64,000 bases of DNA from Anaeramoeba flamelloides (Eukaryota; Metamonada; Anaeramoebidae): assembly GCA_027625915.1 (NCBI GenBank), contig JANTQA010000026.1:7006001-7070000 (forward strand), read 5' to 3'. The translations under genes and the position numbers were made by a program. The notes beneath the pieces are model-generated. The model had not been told where the DNA came from. It saw only the letters and a program-made list of their open reading frames with translations, and did not search any database. The first letter of the stretch is position 1, and each line of letters starts with the position of its first letter. Positions 11,871 through 22,013 of this stretch are shown here, in pieces.

Positions 11871-12429
11871 CTCTTTTCTAGTTGTAAAATTAAAAAAATC
11901 AAAACTATACCAATAGCAAAAAAAAAAAATAAAAAATTGAAAAAACAAAGAAAAATATGAAAAAATAATTAAAAATTTTAAATTTGTGTTTTTCTTCTAA
12001 TATCTTATCAAAAACTTTAAATATATATGAACCATCAATTTTAATTAAGTGCTTTTAACTTAAAAATGGTGTATTTATTGCCATTATTAGATAATATACT
12101 AAATTTTCACTCTTTAAAACGATTTATAAACATTATTTTTCTGATTATGCGAAAAAAGTGGAATGAATTCTTAAAAAAAAACACCAATGATTTAAACACC
12201 AGTGGGTATTTGTAAATTATTTGATTTTATTTTGTAAAACAGAAAATTAACAGCATAGAAATCAAAATATATATTTGTGTTTGATTGGTGGGGTTCTAAT
12301 TTTCCCACAGATCAAGTGTTCCCGACAAATACACTTGGAAATGACAATAATAATAGTAGTTAAAACCTGGTTCTTTTTCGGTTGGTCATCTTTTTTTATC
12401 TATTCTGTGATACCATTCCCCGCCCTCCA

Positions 12430-12640
12430 TGAATTCTAGTTACCTGTCTTCAAGTGCCACTAAAATGTATATGGTTTTCCAGAATTCAAAAGAATAGAGT
12501 AAAATTTTTGATTATATTCAATTCGTATAAATTCTGTAAAACCCAACAAAACCTAATAATGTTTTTTATTTCTGAAATTATAAAAAAGCGATCAATGCTT
12601 TACTCTATTCTTTCAAATCCTGAAAACCTAAGACACAATA
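12430..12640. repeat. Foldback repeat, family E single unit
   Basis: The left arm (about 12473-12504, GGTTTTCCAGAATTCAAAAG then AATAGAGTAAAA) is the inverted complement of the right arm (about 12598-12628, TTTACTCTATTCTTTCAAAT then CCTGAAAACC). It is preceded by TGTCTTCAAGTGCC, the same leader that precedes the units at 36715-37400. About 90 bp of AT-rich sequence separates the arms. Confidence 0.7.
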
Positions 12641-12994
12641 AACGTTTTTAACTCAGCCCTACCAACGATATTATTGTTTTTTATATTAATAAATTAATTA
12701 TTTATATTCTTCCTTTTTTATTGATTTTGATACAATTTTCGTTAATTTCTCCTTACTCTCAATATGTAAATCAATAATTACATTTCAAATCGAATTAATA
12801 TTAAGATTTAAGAGCCTAATTTTGATCAGATAAGCTAAAAAAAATAATTCAAATTGAGATTCATTAATGAATATAAATTCGGTAATAATAATAACTCTTA
12901 TCAAAATAAAAATTTTTTAAAAAAAATTTCTAAAAAAACAAACAAATTACTTTTCTGAAAAATTAAAAAACCATTTTAAGAGGATTATTTTATT

Positions 12995-15049
12995 TTAATT
13001 TTGTTTTAATGATTTGACATTAAAAAATTTTTTGATTGAAAATTTTCGAAAAAGAAAATAAATGATGTAATAGATGATAATAAAGGCTAACCCCAAGGCA
13101 AATAATAAAGTATCCTTTGTTGTATCTGCAAATAAAAATGATTTACAAGATAAATTTGCCCATCTGCTTTCCGTCCAGACGTTTGAAGCCTTGGAATCAA
13201 TGTCGTATTTACTTGTGTCCGTATTGTATTCAATATCCTGCGAATAAGCCTGGTGGTAATAGGCAGCTCTTTTGTAACATTTTTTTTTGATACAGTCTGC
13301 ATAAATATCATCACCATCTTCATCTTCTTTGCAGTCCGAATCTGATTCACAGCTGCCGAAACTCGCTGGGAAAGTTTTAGTTTGTAAAAAATTTCTGATG
13401 AATATGGATTGCAGCCGGCCAGTATCTTCGCTATACACGCCGGGGTAATTGGTCACATATTCTTCGCCATATTCCGAGTCGAAATAGTTTTCATAGAATT
13501 CACAATGATTATCTGTAACGAGGCAATCGATTAGGGTTTCTAATAATGATTCGTCAACAACTAATTCGAGAGGGATTGTGGTGAGGTTTGTAATTCCCAA
13601 GGCCTTTGCATAAATGGTTCTCGCGATTAAATTTGCGACAGAAACCAATTGGGTAATATTTTTTAAATCGCCATTATCGAAGACGCTTCCATAGTATGGG
13701 TTGGTAAAGTGTTCATTAAAATCTGAAAGAACAATCGAGACGATATCTGAATTCTGCTGGATAAACGATTCTGTAGAGGAAGGCGGAATCCCCGGTGTGC
13801 TTGTTGAAGCTTGAGAAATGGTGGTCACTTGGATTGAGTCCGACGAAGAATTTTTGCTTACGTCGTCGATGTATTGCATCAACTCAATTGACTCATCTTC
13901 TTTGTCGTTTCTTTCAACATGGGCATACAAATGGTACGCATTTAAATCCGTGCTTGGCAAGCCGATTTGAGTTAGCTCGATGGACTCGTCGATGTTATTT
14001 AAATCGATCTCTGTGAACTGTAAAGAATAGCGATATGGGGTTTCGCAACTCTTCTTCCCAGACGAATAATCGGTGCACTTGAACTCTTCAACTTCCTTCA
14101 AAAACCTCTTTGATCCCAAGTGGCCCCATTTCTCTCCTTCCCAGAAGCCAAACATTATTTGCCGATCGGTTGATGCCCAGTCCATGCCAGCACCAGTCTT
14201 TGCTGTGTCAGTTAGCGCATCAAACACCGCCAACAAAACTGCTATCGAGGAACTATCGGAATCGTACCCCGGCGAATAGTTTGGGAACATTGAGATGGAG
14301 TCGATCGAGCAATGCACCACGGTCGTCGGCTTGCTGTCATTGTATTGGCCGCCCAAGAAGCTATAAACAGACTTGCCTCCGATCGGATCGCAATACTTTC
14401 TTCGTAAGCACACCTTGGAGTCATACTGCCCATACATTTGGCCTGTAATGCTGATGCCATATTTAGTTTTGTCCTGCTCTTTATTTTCCTGTGCATGCTT
14501 TAAGATTTCACTCGACTCATCCTCGAGCGACAGATAGACAATCGGGAAATTCCACTTTGTGTAAAACACCAAATTGCTGTTTGGGTTCCATTCCCATTCA
14601 GTCTCGTCGCTTGTGTGTAGGCCACTAAATTGCTGTGGGATTTTGGAAAATGGGCTAAAGTGGTCAGGCGCGGTGTCAACAGAGCCCTCCTGATCGGTGC
14701 CGTGCAAGACAACAACACCTTCCACTTTCGAATCTTCCTTCGCAAAGATCTCTAAGCTCGAATTTGTCAGGTATTTGTGGATGGTTACAATAATTACCTT
14801 TGTGCTTGGGGAATCCTTTTCCAAGTCATCCAGATCTTCGTCATTTAAGATCAAATGCAAAGAACCAGACCTTTCGTCAAGCCCACTGTCGCTCCCATAA
14901 TAGGTATCAAAATCTAACAAACGAAACGCAGTTGAAACGTCCCGTGTTTCGTACATTTCTTCGTCTAAATCAATACCTAAACTCGAAATAACTTGGCTGA
15001 AGACTAACAGGACTAAAACGAAATTAATTGCTTGTTGGATTGTTTTCAT
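12995..15049 (-). CDS. NCSTN: Nicastrin, gamma-secretase subunit
   Basis: This 684-residue type I membrane protein matches the usual nicastrin length (about 700). It has a signal peptide (residues 1-24), a long lumenal domain, one membrane helix (about 645-667) and a short basic tail. Recognisable blocks are DHFSPFSKIP (129-138), NFPIVYLSLEDES (167-179), the Cys-rich CLRRKYCDPIGGKSV (214-228), a serine/aspartate loop with NYSPGYDSDSSS (257-268), and QIMFGFWEGEKWGHLGS (297-313), the counterpart of the FFQGETFDYIGS segment with the conserved Glu (306) of the peptidase-like fold. In gamma-secretase nicastrin stabilises the complex and helps gate substrates of presenilin; the partner subunits are not in this window. 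The gene is intronless and much richer in G+C than its surroundings (32 of 60 bases at 14281-14340). Many N-x-S/T sites fit a glycosylated ectodomain. The start is the first ATG and gives a proper signal peptide. Confidence 0.9.
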   Translation of the reverse strand: MKTIQQAINFVLVLLVFSQVISSLGIDLDEEMYETRDVSTAFRLLDFDTYYGSDSGLDERSGSLHLILNDEDLDDLEKDSPSTKVIIVTIHKYLTNSSLEIFAKEDSKVEGVVVLHGTDQEGSVDTAPDHFSPFSKIPQQFSGLHTSDETEWEWNPNSNLVFYTKWNFPIVYLSLEDESSEILKHAQENKEQDKTKYGISITGQMYGQYDSKVCLRRKYCDPIGGKSVYSFLGGQYNDSKPTTVVHCSIDSISMFPNYSPGYDSDSSSIAVLLAVFDALTDTAKTGAGMDWASTDRQIMFGFWEGEKWGHLGSKRFLKEVEEFKCTDYSSGKKSCETPYRYSLQFTEIDLNNIDESIELTQIGLPSTDLNAYHLYAHVERNDKEDESIELMQYIDDVSKNSSSDSIQVTTISQASTSTPGIPPSSTESFIQQNSDIVSIVLSDFNEHFTNPYYGSVFDNGDLKNITQLVSVANLIARTIYAKALGITNLTTIPLELVVDESLLETLIDCLVTDNHCEFYENYFDSEYGEEYVTNYPGVYSEDTGRLQSIFIRNFLQTKTFPASFGSCESDSDCKEDEDGDDIYADCIKKKCYKRAAYYHQAYSQDIEYNTDTSKYDIDSKASNVWTESRWANLSCKSFLFADTTKDTLLFALGLAFIIIYYIIYFLFRKFSIKKFFNVKSLKQN

Positions 15050-15620
15050 TTAAGAAATATTTTGTTTATTTTGTTATTTTTTTTGTTTGTCTTGAGATTG
15101 TTTCTTGATTGTAAAAATAAAAAAAATTTTTTTTTTTTAATATAGGTAAACCTTTCTTCTGTTTTTGGTTTTGTGATTGTTATAAAAAGAAAAAAAAAAG
15201 TAATTTTTTTTTTTTATTAAATAAAACACAAACAAAAGAAAAAAAAATAAGAAAAATGATTTCAATTTTTCAAGAGAGAAGACCTTAACTCATAAGAAAA
15301 TTGAAATCTATTGATTGTATTGATCTTGGAAACTGAGCCAAAAGAGGTTTGTTTAAAAATCACTTTAAATGTTATTATTATGATTGTATAAATTTCTTTA
15401 ATTATTTAAATCCAATCATGAGAAAAACAATTTCGCTCGAGACACAAACTCTGTTTTTTAGAATTATTAATTAAATGATTAAAAAGATTTATATATTTTT
15501 TTGTTAAAAGAATCATCATAAAAACGATGATCCAATATTATTAACTTTATAAATTTGTATAAACAATACTTTTTTTGATGTAATGTTTTGTGTAAGGAAG
15601 AAAATGAGTTTTTTTACTTC

Positions 15621-15752
15621 ATGCGATCTTTTCAGTTAAGAGAAGCAAAATCTATTTTAATCACATGTACCAAAACACTTCTTAAAACCCCTGCGCAAAA
15701 GCAAATAATTGTTGATCGAATTGTGCAGCTTAATCTCCCAATTAAAGAATAA
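15621..15752 (+). CDS. Possible 43-residue small protein or terminal exon
   Basis: The frame ATG...TAA encodes 43 residues of balanced composition (starting MRSFQLREAKSIL, ending LPIKE), unlike the K/N/F/I-rich noise frames around it. The local DNA is richer in G+C (for example CCCCTGCGCAAAAGC). A good acceptor-like TTTTCAG ends at 15635, so it could instead be the last exon of a plus-strand gene, but no upstream exon was found between here and nicastrin. I do not recognise the product. The opposite strand is partly open too, so strand is uncertain. Confidence 0.35.
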   Translation: MRSFQLREAKSILITCTKTLLKTPAQKQIIVDRIVQLNLPIKE

Positions 15753-17691
15753 AATCAAATTAATAGTTAGTGAAATAAAGTCCACACCTTTTTGAATTGG
15801 GTATCTTATCAAAAAAAGAAAGATAAGATCTATTAATAAAAGAAAAAATTAATGATTAAAGATAAAATAGATGATTGACGATACAATAGCAGCTTTTTTA
15901 AGACTATTTTGTCGTAAGCGTTTTTATTTGGATCATCAATTATTAAAAATTTGTTGAAAAAATTTGACTATTTTTGGGATCTCCAAAACGACTTGAACAA
16001 ATAGGATAATCAAGAAGTTTTTAATTCATTTTGTTGATTTGATTGAAAATAATATAATGGATAACTCTTTGAAGATAATTTGTTTTCTTCTATTTATTGA
16101 TTTTACTTTTCATTCTCTTCATGTTTACCAATGGAAAACGGTGTTTCACTTTTTTTCAACCAGGTAATTTTTCTTTTTGATCTTGTATATTTGGATGAGA
16201 ATAAACAAAACAAATCCTTGAGTGTCTCCTTCTAAATTCCTATTTATTATTATTTAACAAAAACAACTTTTTTGAAAATCATCTTGGACTTTTTTTCACA
16301 AATGCTAAACTCAAATAATGTATTTAGTATTCAATTTATATTCTAACGTTTATAATCTGTGTATGTGACATTTTTTTGAACTATCTATATTCTTGAAAAA
16401 ATATGACTGATGTTTTGTTAGCAACACCACTCTTTCAATAACAAAGCAATAGTTCTAAAATTTAATTACAGAAGTATTTTCGGGGTTTTGAAAGAATTAA
16501 TTTTTTTTAGTCACAAAAATAATTTTTGGTTTTTTTACTCATTATTTATTTTTTTTAGTTAACGTGAAAAAAATAAAATGGTTTCAATTATCAAGTGTCT
16601 TGATATTCCTTGGTGCTGATATTTGAGTAAAATAATCGGTAAATTGAATTGAAAATAATTCAATTCTTACTAGAAAAAAAATATTTGAGAAAGTCCTCTT
16701 ACCTTTTATCACATTCTTTAATTAATCAAATAAAGTATATACAAAAAATTTTTATACACAATTTTAGAATCTAAGGTACATTTAGATATTGATTTTTGAT
16801 TCTTATTTCCATTGAAAAAAAAAAAAAAAAAAAGATTGTTTCTTATTTTGTCAAATCTCTTTTTGCAAATTATTAGTTTTTTTTGTATATAATTTAATTA
16901 TTGTATACATCATATACAATCTTAGAATATGTGATAAAAATATATTGACTATTTTATTATTATCTAAAAAACAATTTTTTTTATAGCTGGAATAAAAATC
17001 CTAAATAACTTTTAATTATAAAAAGAAAGAAAAATTTTATGTTTTCAATTTTTTTTTTCATATTTCCCCACCCCCTTAAAACAAAAAAACAACACCAAAA
17101 ACTATATTGGTTAACCAAGTTCAAATAAATTTCAAAAAATCAAATTAAACTGTACTTTAAACATGTACAAATTTTAATTTTCCAAATCTGATAATTTATT
17201 GCCAACATTAGTAAAATTTATTATTTGTATTTTTTGTTTTTCAAATTTTAACATTGTGGTATAATTGGACTTTTTAGTTTAATAATTGTCATTTATTATT
17301 TTCTGAACAATTTCAGGGATCCTTGAACCAGTTGGAAATAATTAGAAAATTATTACCCAGTTTTTCTTCATTTTATTTTGCTAAAAACCTAATTTTGAAA
17401 AGTTTCAAAGTGAAAATACACAATAAGGAATTTCAAGTCTATTTGTTGATTTAATTAACTTTTAATTGGAAGAAAGTGAGGGTTCTTTGTTTTTTTTTTC
17501 TATTTTAAGACATTTAGATTGACCAATGAGAAAACCACAATTCATTTGTAAGAATTATTATGTCTGAAGATATTGGAACGATACAAGTAGCTCAATGTCA
17601 AAAATCAGAGATAATATGAGACTCAATATTAGGGGTAATGTATTGAGAGTGTTTGAAATGATCTTCATTTTATTTTGCTAGAAAATCCTGA

Positions 17692-18182
17692 TTGCCGTAA
17701 TCAAAATAATGCTTTCCCAAAAATTAAAATCAGTGGTTTCAAAATAAAATTCGAACTTTTTTTTCTTCTTGTTCCATGGGTAAATGTAATTGACTACCTA
17801 GTAGTATACCTAAGTTCAAATCAATTTTGAAACTAAACTTCTGGATCTTACAAGTAAATTTTAAATTAGAAATGCAATTTGTTGAAAGTTTTTCGATATT
17901 TTATTGTTTTTTTTTTTTCAATTCTGTATTTATATTGGGAAAATTGTTGCTTTAAAAATATACGCTCTATTTTTTGAGATAAATTGTCCAATTTGATCCT
18001 GTATTTTTACAATTTCTTTTTTAAAAAATAGAACTTTAAGAAACTAAAACCACATTTAAATTTGGGTTTGTTGTTGGTTTCTTTGATCGGTTGATGTATA
18101 GATCTTCCTCAACTAAAAAACACGCTTTTTATTTTGAAACACAGATTAAACTTTCCTGAAAGCTTTATTTTGATAACAGCAA
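17692..18182. mobile_element. 491-bp TIR element, family B copy 1
   Basis: The left end reads TTGCCGTAATCAAAATAATG and the right end, reversed, TTTGCTGTTATCAAAATAAA. The inverted similarity continues about 65 bases inward, through AATC(T/A)GTGTTTCAAAATAAA-like sequence. Its interior (landmarks AAGTTCAAATCAATTTTGAA and AGAACTTTAAGAAAC) recurs at 29508-29989 (inverted), 37655-37830 (partial) and 58745-60130 (inverted, interrupted). No transposase is encoded; it is a non-autonomous element of unassigned superfamily. Confidence 0.75.
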
Positions 18183-18491
18183 ATTTTCCTTCACAATGTA
18201 AAAGAGATTTGATCAAAATATGTTCATACAACCTCTTGTGTAAATATGGAGTGTTGTAAAAAATTGAGTTTTTACAATTTTCGAGATAAATAAAAGAGTT
18301 CGTTATTGCAACTTGTGACTTTATCAATTAAAAAAGTAGTCTTTAATTTGTGTATTTTTGTCACGATTATTGTTATAAGGGCTCTGCAATCTTATTCATT
18401 TTTGGTTTGAAATCTGAATGTTTTTAATCTGCTTTGATCTGTTTAGGGCGATCATTTTTTATTAAATTATTTTTTTGAAATTCTCTTTTAA

Positions 18492-19157
18492 ATGGAATAC
18501 CGTTTCTTTACAAGTGTAGATTTAAACCCAAATCTTGAGGAACACATTACATCCTTATTTGGGACAAAATGGAAAGAGAAAAAAAAAAAGCACCAAAATG
18601 ATACTTATTATGATTGTGGTGAATTTATTGGGATGAAAAACCGAAACAACAAAAGGCTTGAATCGAAAGTCTTATTCAAGAGTTCCAAGGAAGGGATCTT
18701 AAATTTTCACAAAAACTGTTACCACAATTATTCTGGAAAAGGAATCAACCTTCAAATCAAAGATGGCTTAAATTCAATCTTCCGTCATTTGGTGAACCCC
18801 TTTCAAGGTGTAAACGAATTTCCATCCTATTGTGTCTTAAAAAAAAGAATGTTTACCAGATACTCTGGTGTTATGTGTGAACTTTCAATTGTTACGATCA
18901 ATAATAACACAGAAAAAAAATTTTATACCTTTTCCTTGGAAAGTTGGAAAATAGCCAGCGTACAAAAAGCCTTAAAGCATTTTCTTTTAGAATACCCTTC
19001 TTTAATAAATAATTCCTTCGTCAGAGTTGAGTACCAACAGAAAAGAACCACAAAGCTCAACGATGAACAAGTGAAAAAATTGACTAAGAAAGAGAAAAAT
19101 ACTTTTTTACATTCCAGAAGTGTGTCATATCCATATTTTATTCACCACTTTTGTTAG
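18492..19157 (+). CDS. Orphan 221-residue protein, possibly a diverged CYTH/tunnel-fold protein
   Basis: A single-exon frame with an ATG just after an in-frame TAA and a TAG terminator. Composition and codon use are gene-like, so I take it as real. No family is certain. Weak points of resemblance to CYTH (triphosphate tunnel) proteins are a charged first strand (MEYRFF), DTYYD at 37-41 followed by a basic strand (GMKNRNNKRLESKVLFK, 47-63), then VLKKRMFTRYSG (115-126) and a beta-rich CELSIV (129-134). The canonical ExExK is not intact, so catalysis should not be assumed. The C-terminal 40 residues are Lys-rich and end in FIHHFC. It is the only confident plus-strand gene here. It could equally be lineage-specific. 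Confidence 0.65.
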   Translation: MEYRFFTSVDLNPNLEEHITSLFGTKWKEKKKKHQNDTYYDCGEFIGMKNRNNKRLESKVLFKSSKEGILNFHKNCYHNYSGKGINLQIKDGLNSIFRHLVNPFQGVNEFPSYCVLKKRMFTRYSGVMCELSIVTINNNTEKKFYTFSLESWKIASVQKALKHFLLEYPSLINNSFVRVEYQQKRTTKLNDEQVKKLTKKEKNTFLHSRSVSYPYFIHHFC

Positions 19158-22013
19158 CGCATTTGACAGATCACTTTTTTAGTGTTTGTCAAGAAACCTA
19201 CATTTTTGTACTATTGTTTCTGGTTTGAATGAACAAAACAAAAGATTCTGAAAATTTTTTTGAATAAATACAATTAATCAAATAAAACTATTTTAAATAA
19301 GTGACGACAAACAAGTTCGATAAACCATTCCATAAACTCTTTGATTGAAGAGTTTTTAGCAATTTATTTAACACCTTTTAAAACTTTTAGTAATCACTTT
19401 TTTTAATTTCATTTTTTTTTTACTTTTAAAATGAATATATTAAAATAAACCATTACCAGATTTCTAATAAAAAGAAAAATTTGATATAATTTAACTATTA
19501 TATTATTTTTGATCTAGTTAACTCATATGTCCTTAATAAAATTAAGCACTATTTTTTTCTTGTTAATATTTTTCGAAATTAAGTTTCATAACTTAATTCA
19601 ATTAACCACTGTGATAATTTTTTTTTAGAATAAAAACACTTTCAACTTTTGAATATCGAAAATATTTTTTGAAATTACTGTGCACTTTTTTATTTTTTTT
19701 TGAAAAATTGGGGTTGAGAAAAGCTTGAAATCAAAGAATAAGTTAATATATTAAATTAGAATGGTTTTTGAGAGAGTTTATCTTTTTAGTTGAACTTTTT
19801 TTTAATTTAACCATTTAAAACTAAAAAAAACATTTGAGGACCAAATTAGTGCCTTTTGTGAAAAGAAAATTCCCATAATTTAGAATTTGTTTTTGTAAAT
19901 GAGTTAAAACAAGATAGTGTATCTAAAAATATACATAATTTCAAGTTTGAATTCAATGATTTTGGTAAAACATGTTTTCAAGAAAAAGTTAAACTGAAAC
20001 TATATTTATTTTTATTTTATCATTTAGTTTTTTTAATTGTTTTAATGGAAAGTATTTGATCAGTTTTTCATTGTTAGTGTTTTTGGGTCATAGGGACATA
20101 TTATAATTTTTTTATAAAAAATAGCCAATTTAATAACCATTCTCGTCTATTATTTGAAACAACATTTCAACACATTATTAATTATCCTTATTTTGAATTT
20201 GAAATATGTTTTCAATTTTTCATTAGTTACCTCATTAATCAATATATTTAATTTTTAAACATTTTTTTCCCAAAATTTTTTTAAGTACTAAAAATACAAA
20301 AAAAGCTCTCTATACTTAAACAAACATTAGGGTAATTATTTAAATAAAAATTTGAAATTAATCTGACCCCTTTCAAGTTTCGGTTTAAAGACTGGAAAAG
20401 CTGAACCAATATAAACAATGAATAAATGATTATTGAAATTATTATATAGAATACATAGCTGATTTTCTTTTATATACTCTTTTTTTTTTATATATAAATA
20501 AAAAAACACTAGAATAAAGTCTCTTAAGGCATAACCCCAACTTCAAAAATTTGTAACATTCATGATAAAAAATTGGTAAAAAAAATTCTAATGACATAAA
20601 AGTTTCTGATAAATTATTAAACCAAGTAAAAGCCAACCAAAAATAACATTTTGGCATATGTTAACCTTCTAAAAAATATCGAAAAAAAAAAAAAAAAAAA
20701 AAATCTATGCCAGGAAAGAATGATAAAAAAAAAAAAAAATATAATGTTATATTGATTGAAAATTGATGCAAAATTATTAATAGATCAAATGATTAGATTT
20801 ATTCAATATAATTTATATATGATTTCTATTTAAAGGAATTCAACTTTCAACCACCACAAAAAAATTCAGTTCTAAAGAAATAGATTTTATAAAACAAAAT
20901 AAAAACTTAAAAATTAACCTAATCTACAAAAAAGACAAAAAAAAAAAAAAAAAAAAAAAAAATAGTTTGTTAAATAAAAATTATTTCCTTATTTAATCTA
21001 AAACAAAAAAATAAAAAATACTTAAATTAATAAAAAAAAATATAAATTTGGTTACAAAGTAACCAATAGAAAGAGTCACGTTTAACAAATTATCAATCAT
21101 AGATTATGAAATATTTATTTATTATTGATAATCTATCTATCCCCCCCATATCTAACATTTTATATCATAATTATCGAAAAACAATCCAAAATCAATTTAT
21201 TACCGACCAGTCATAATAAACATTATTAATTATTTTTTTTGTAATAATATTATGAATACTACTATTTTTTAGATTATTAGATATATTCAATTTCTTTTTT
21301 AATTCATTATCCATTCTTGTAATTACTTTCATAACTTTGACAATTTGTGAGAAAACGAAAAAGTAAAATTTTTGGAAAGAAAAAAGTATAAAGAATTGTT
21401 GAAATTGAAAAGATTTAAACCAAGAACTGAGAATTATAATTATGGAAATATTAATTCAAAACTCATAGAAAAGCTATGTTGTTCTCTATTTAAACTGGAA
21501 GCAAAATTCTAGATTGGCGATGTTGATTTTTTTTTTTTTTTTATTATTTATTTCTCATTTTATTTTCTAAAATATTAGATTCACTAAAAAAAAACATAAT
21601 TAATCAAAATACTAATGATAACTGTCTGAGGGAATTTATACTTTTTTCCCAAAATCCATTGATTTTCAAAAGAAAAACACAAAATTCAAAAAAATTAAAA
21701 AATTGAAACTGTAAAAAATTAAATTTTTTTAAATTAATCATAAAATAATTTAGTTTCACATTTCTCAAATTTACATTCAAAAATTACCTTATTTTAATAA
21801 CTGATCTATTGAAAGTTGAGAAAAATAATTATATTAATATCTCTGGTAAATTTTCATTTTAAAAAAAAAAAATGTCAAGCATAAAATTTAAAAAATACAA
21901 TCAATTCAAAAAAAAACTAAAAAAAAAAAAAAAATCATTTAAAAAAATCTATTTTATTTATAGTTAATATTTTTTATTTTTATGATTAACAAAATTCTCA
22001 TTATTTTCTTTTC
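19158..22013. other. Intergenic region, nothing recognised
   Basis: These 2.9 kb lie between the convergent 221-residue gene and the Pol5-like gene, so both 3' ends fall here. They contain long A runs (near 20682-20702 and 20938-20962) and T runs but no exon, inverted repeat or dispersed repeat that I could support. Confidence 0.5.

Larger units (their letters stand above)
3730..12994. other. Gene-free, repeat-rich intergenic region
   Basis: No convincing exon was found on either strand in these 9.3 kb. Open frames are short, low in complexity and unlike any protein I know. The stretch contains copies of repeat families H (4606-4880), G (6300-8320, interrupted), D (6566-7252 and about 11590-11870), C (7359-7556) and E (12430-12640). 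Segments near 9290-9420 resemble 39930-40030. The rest is A- and T-run-rich sequence with no structure I could support. Confidence 0.6.
15050..18491. other. Intergenic region between nicastrin and the 221-residue gene
   Basis: These 3.4 kb lie between divergently transcribed genes and must hold the nicastrin promoter at the left end. I found one possible small ORF (15621-15752), a family B element (17692-18182), a poly-A run near 16816-16834 and otherwise AT-rich sequence. No clear promoter motif was recognised. Confidence 0.5.

Noticed and set aside
13087-14991. Several frames of 60-112 codons on both strands inside the nicastrin gene
   Set aside because: They are shadows of the nicastrin frame, favoured by its higher G+C; none carries a recognisable domain.
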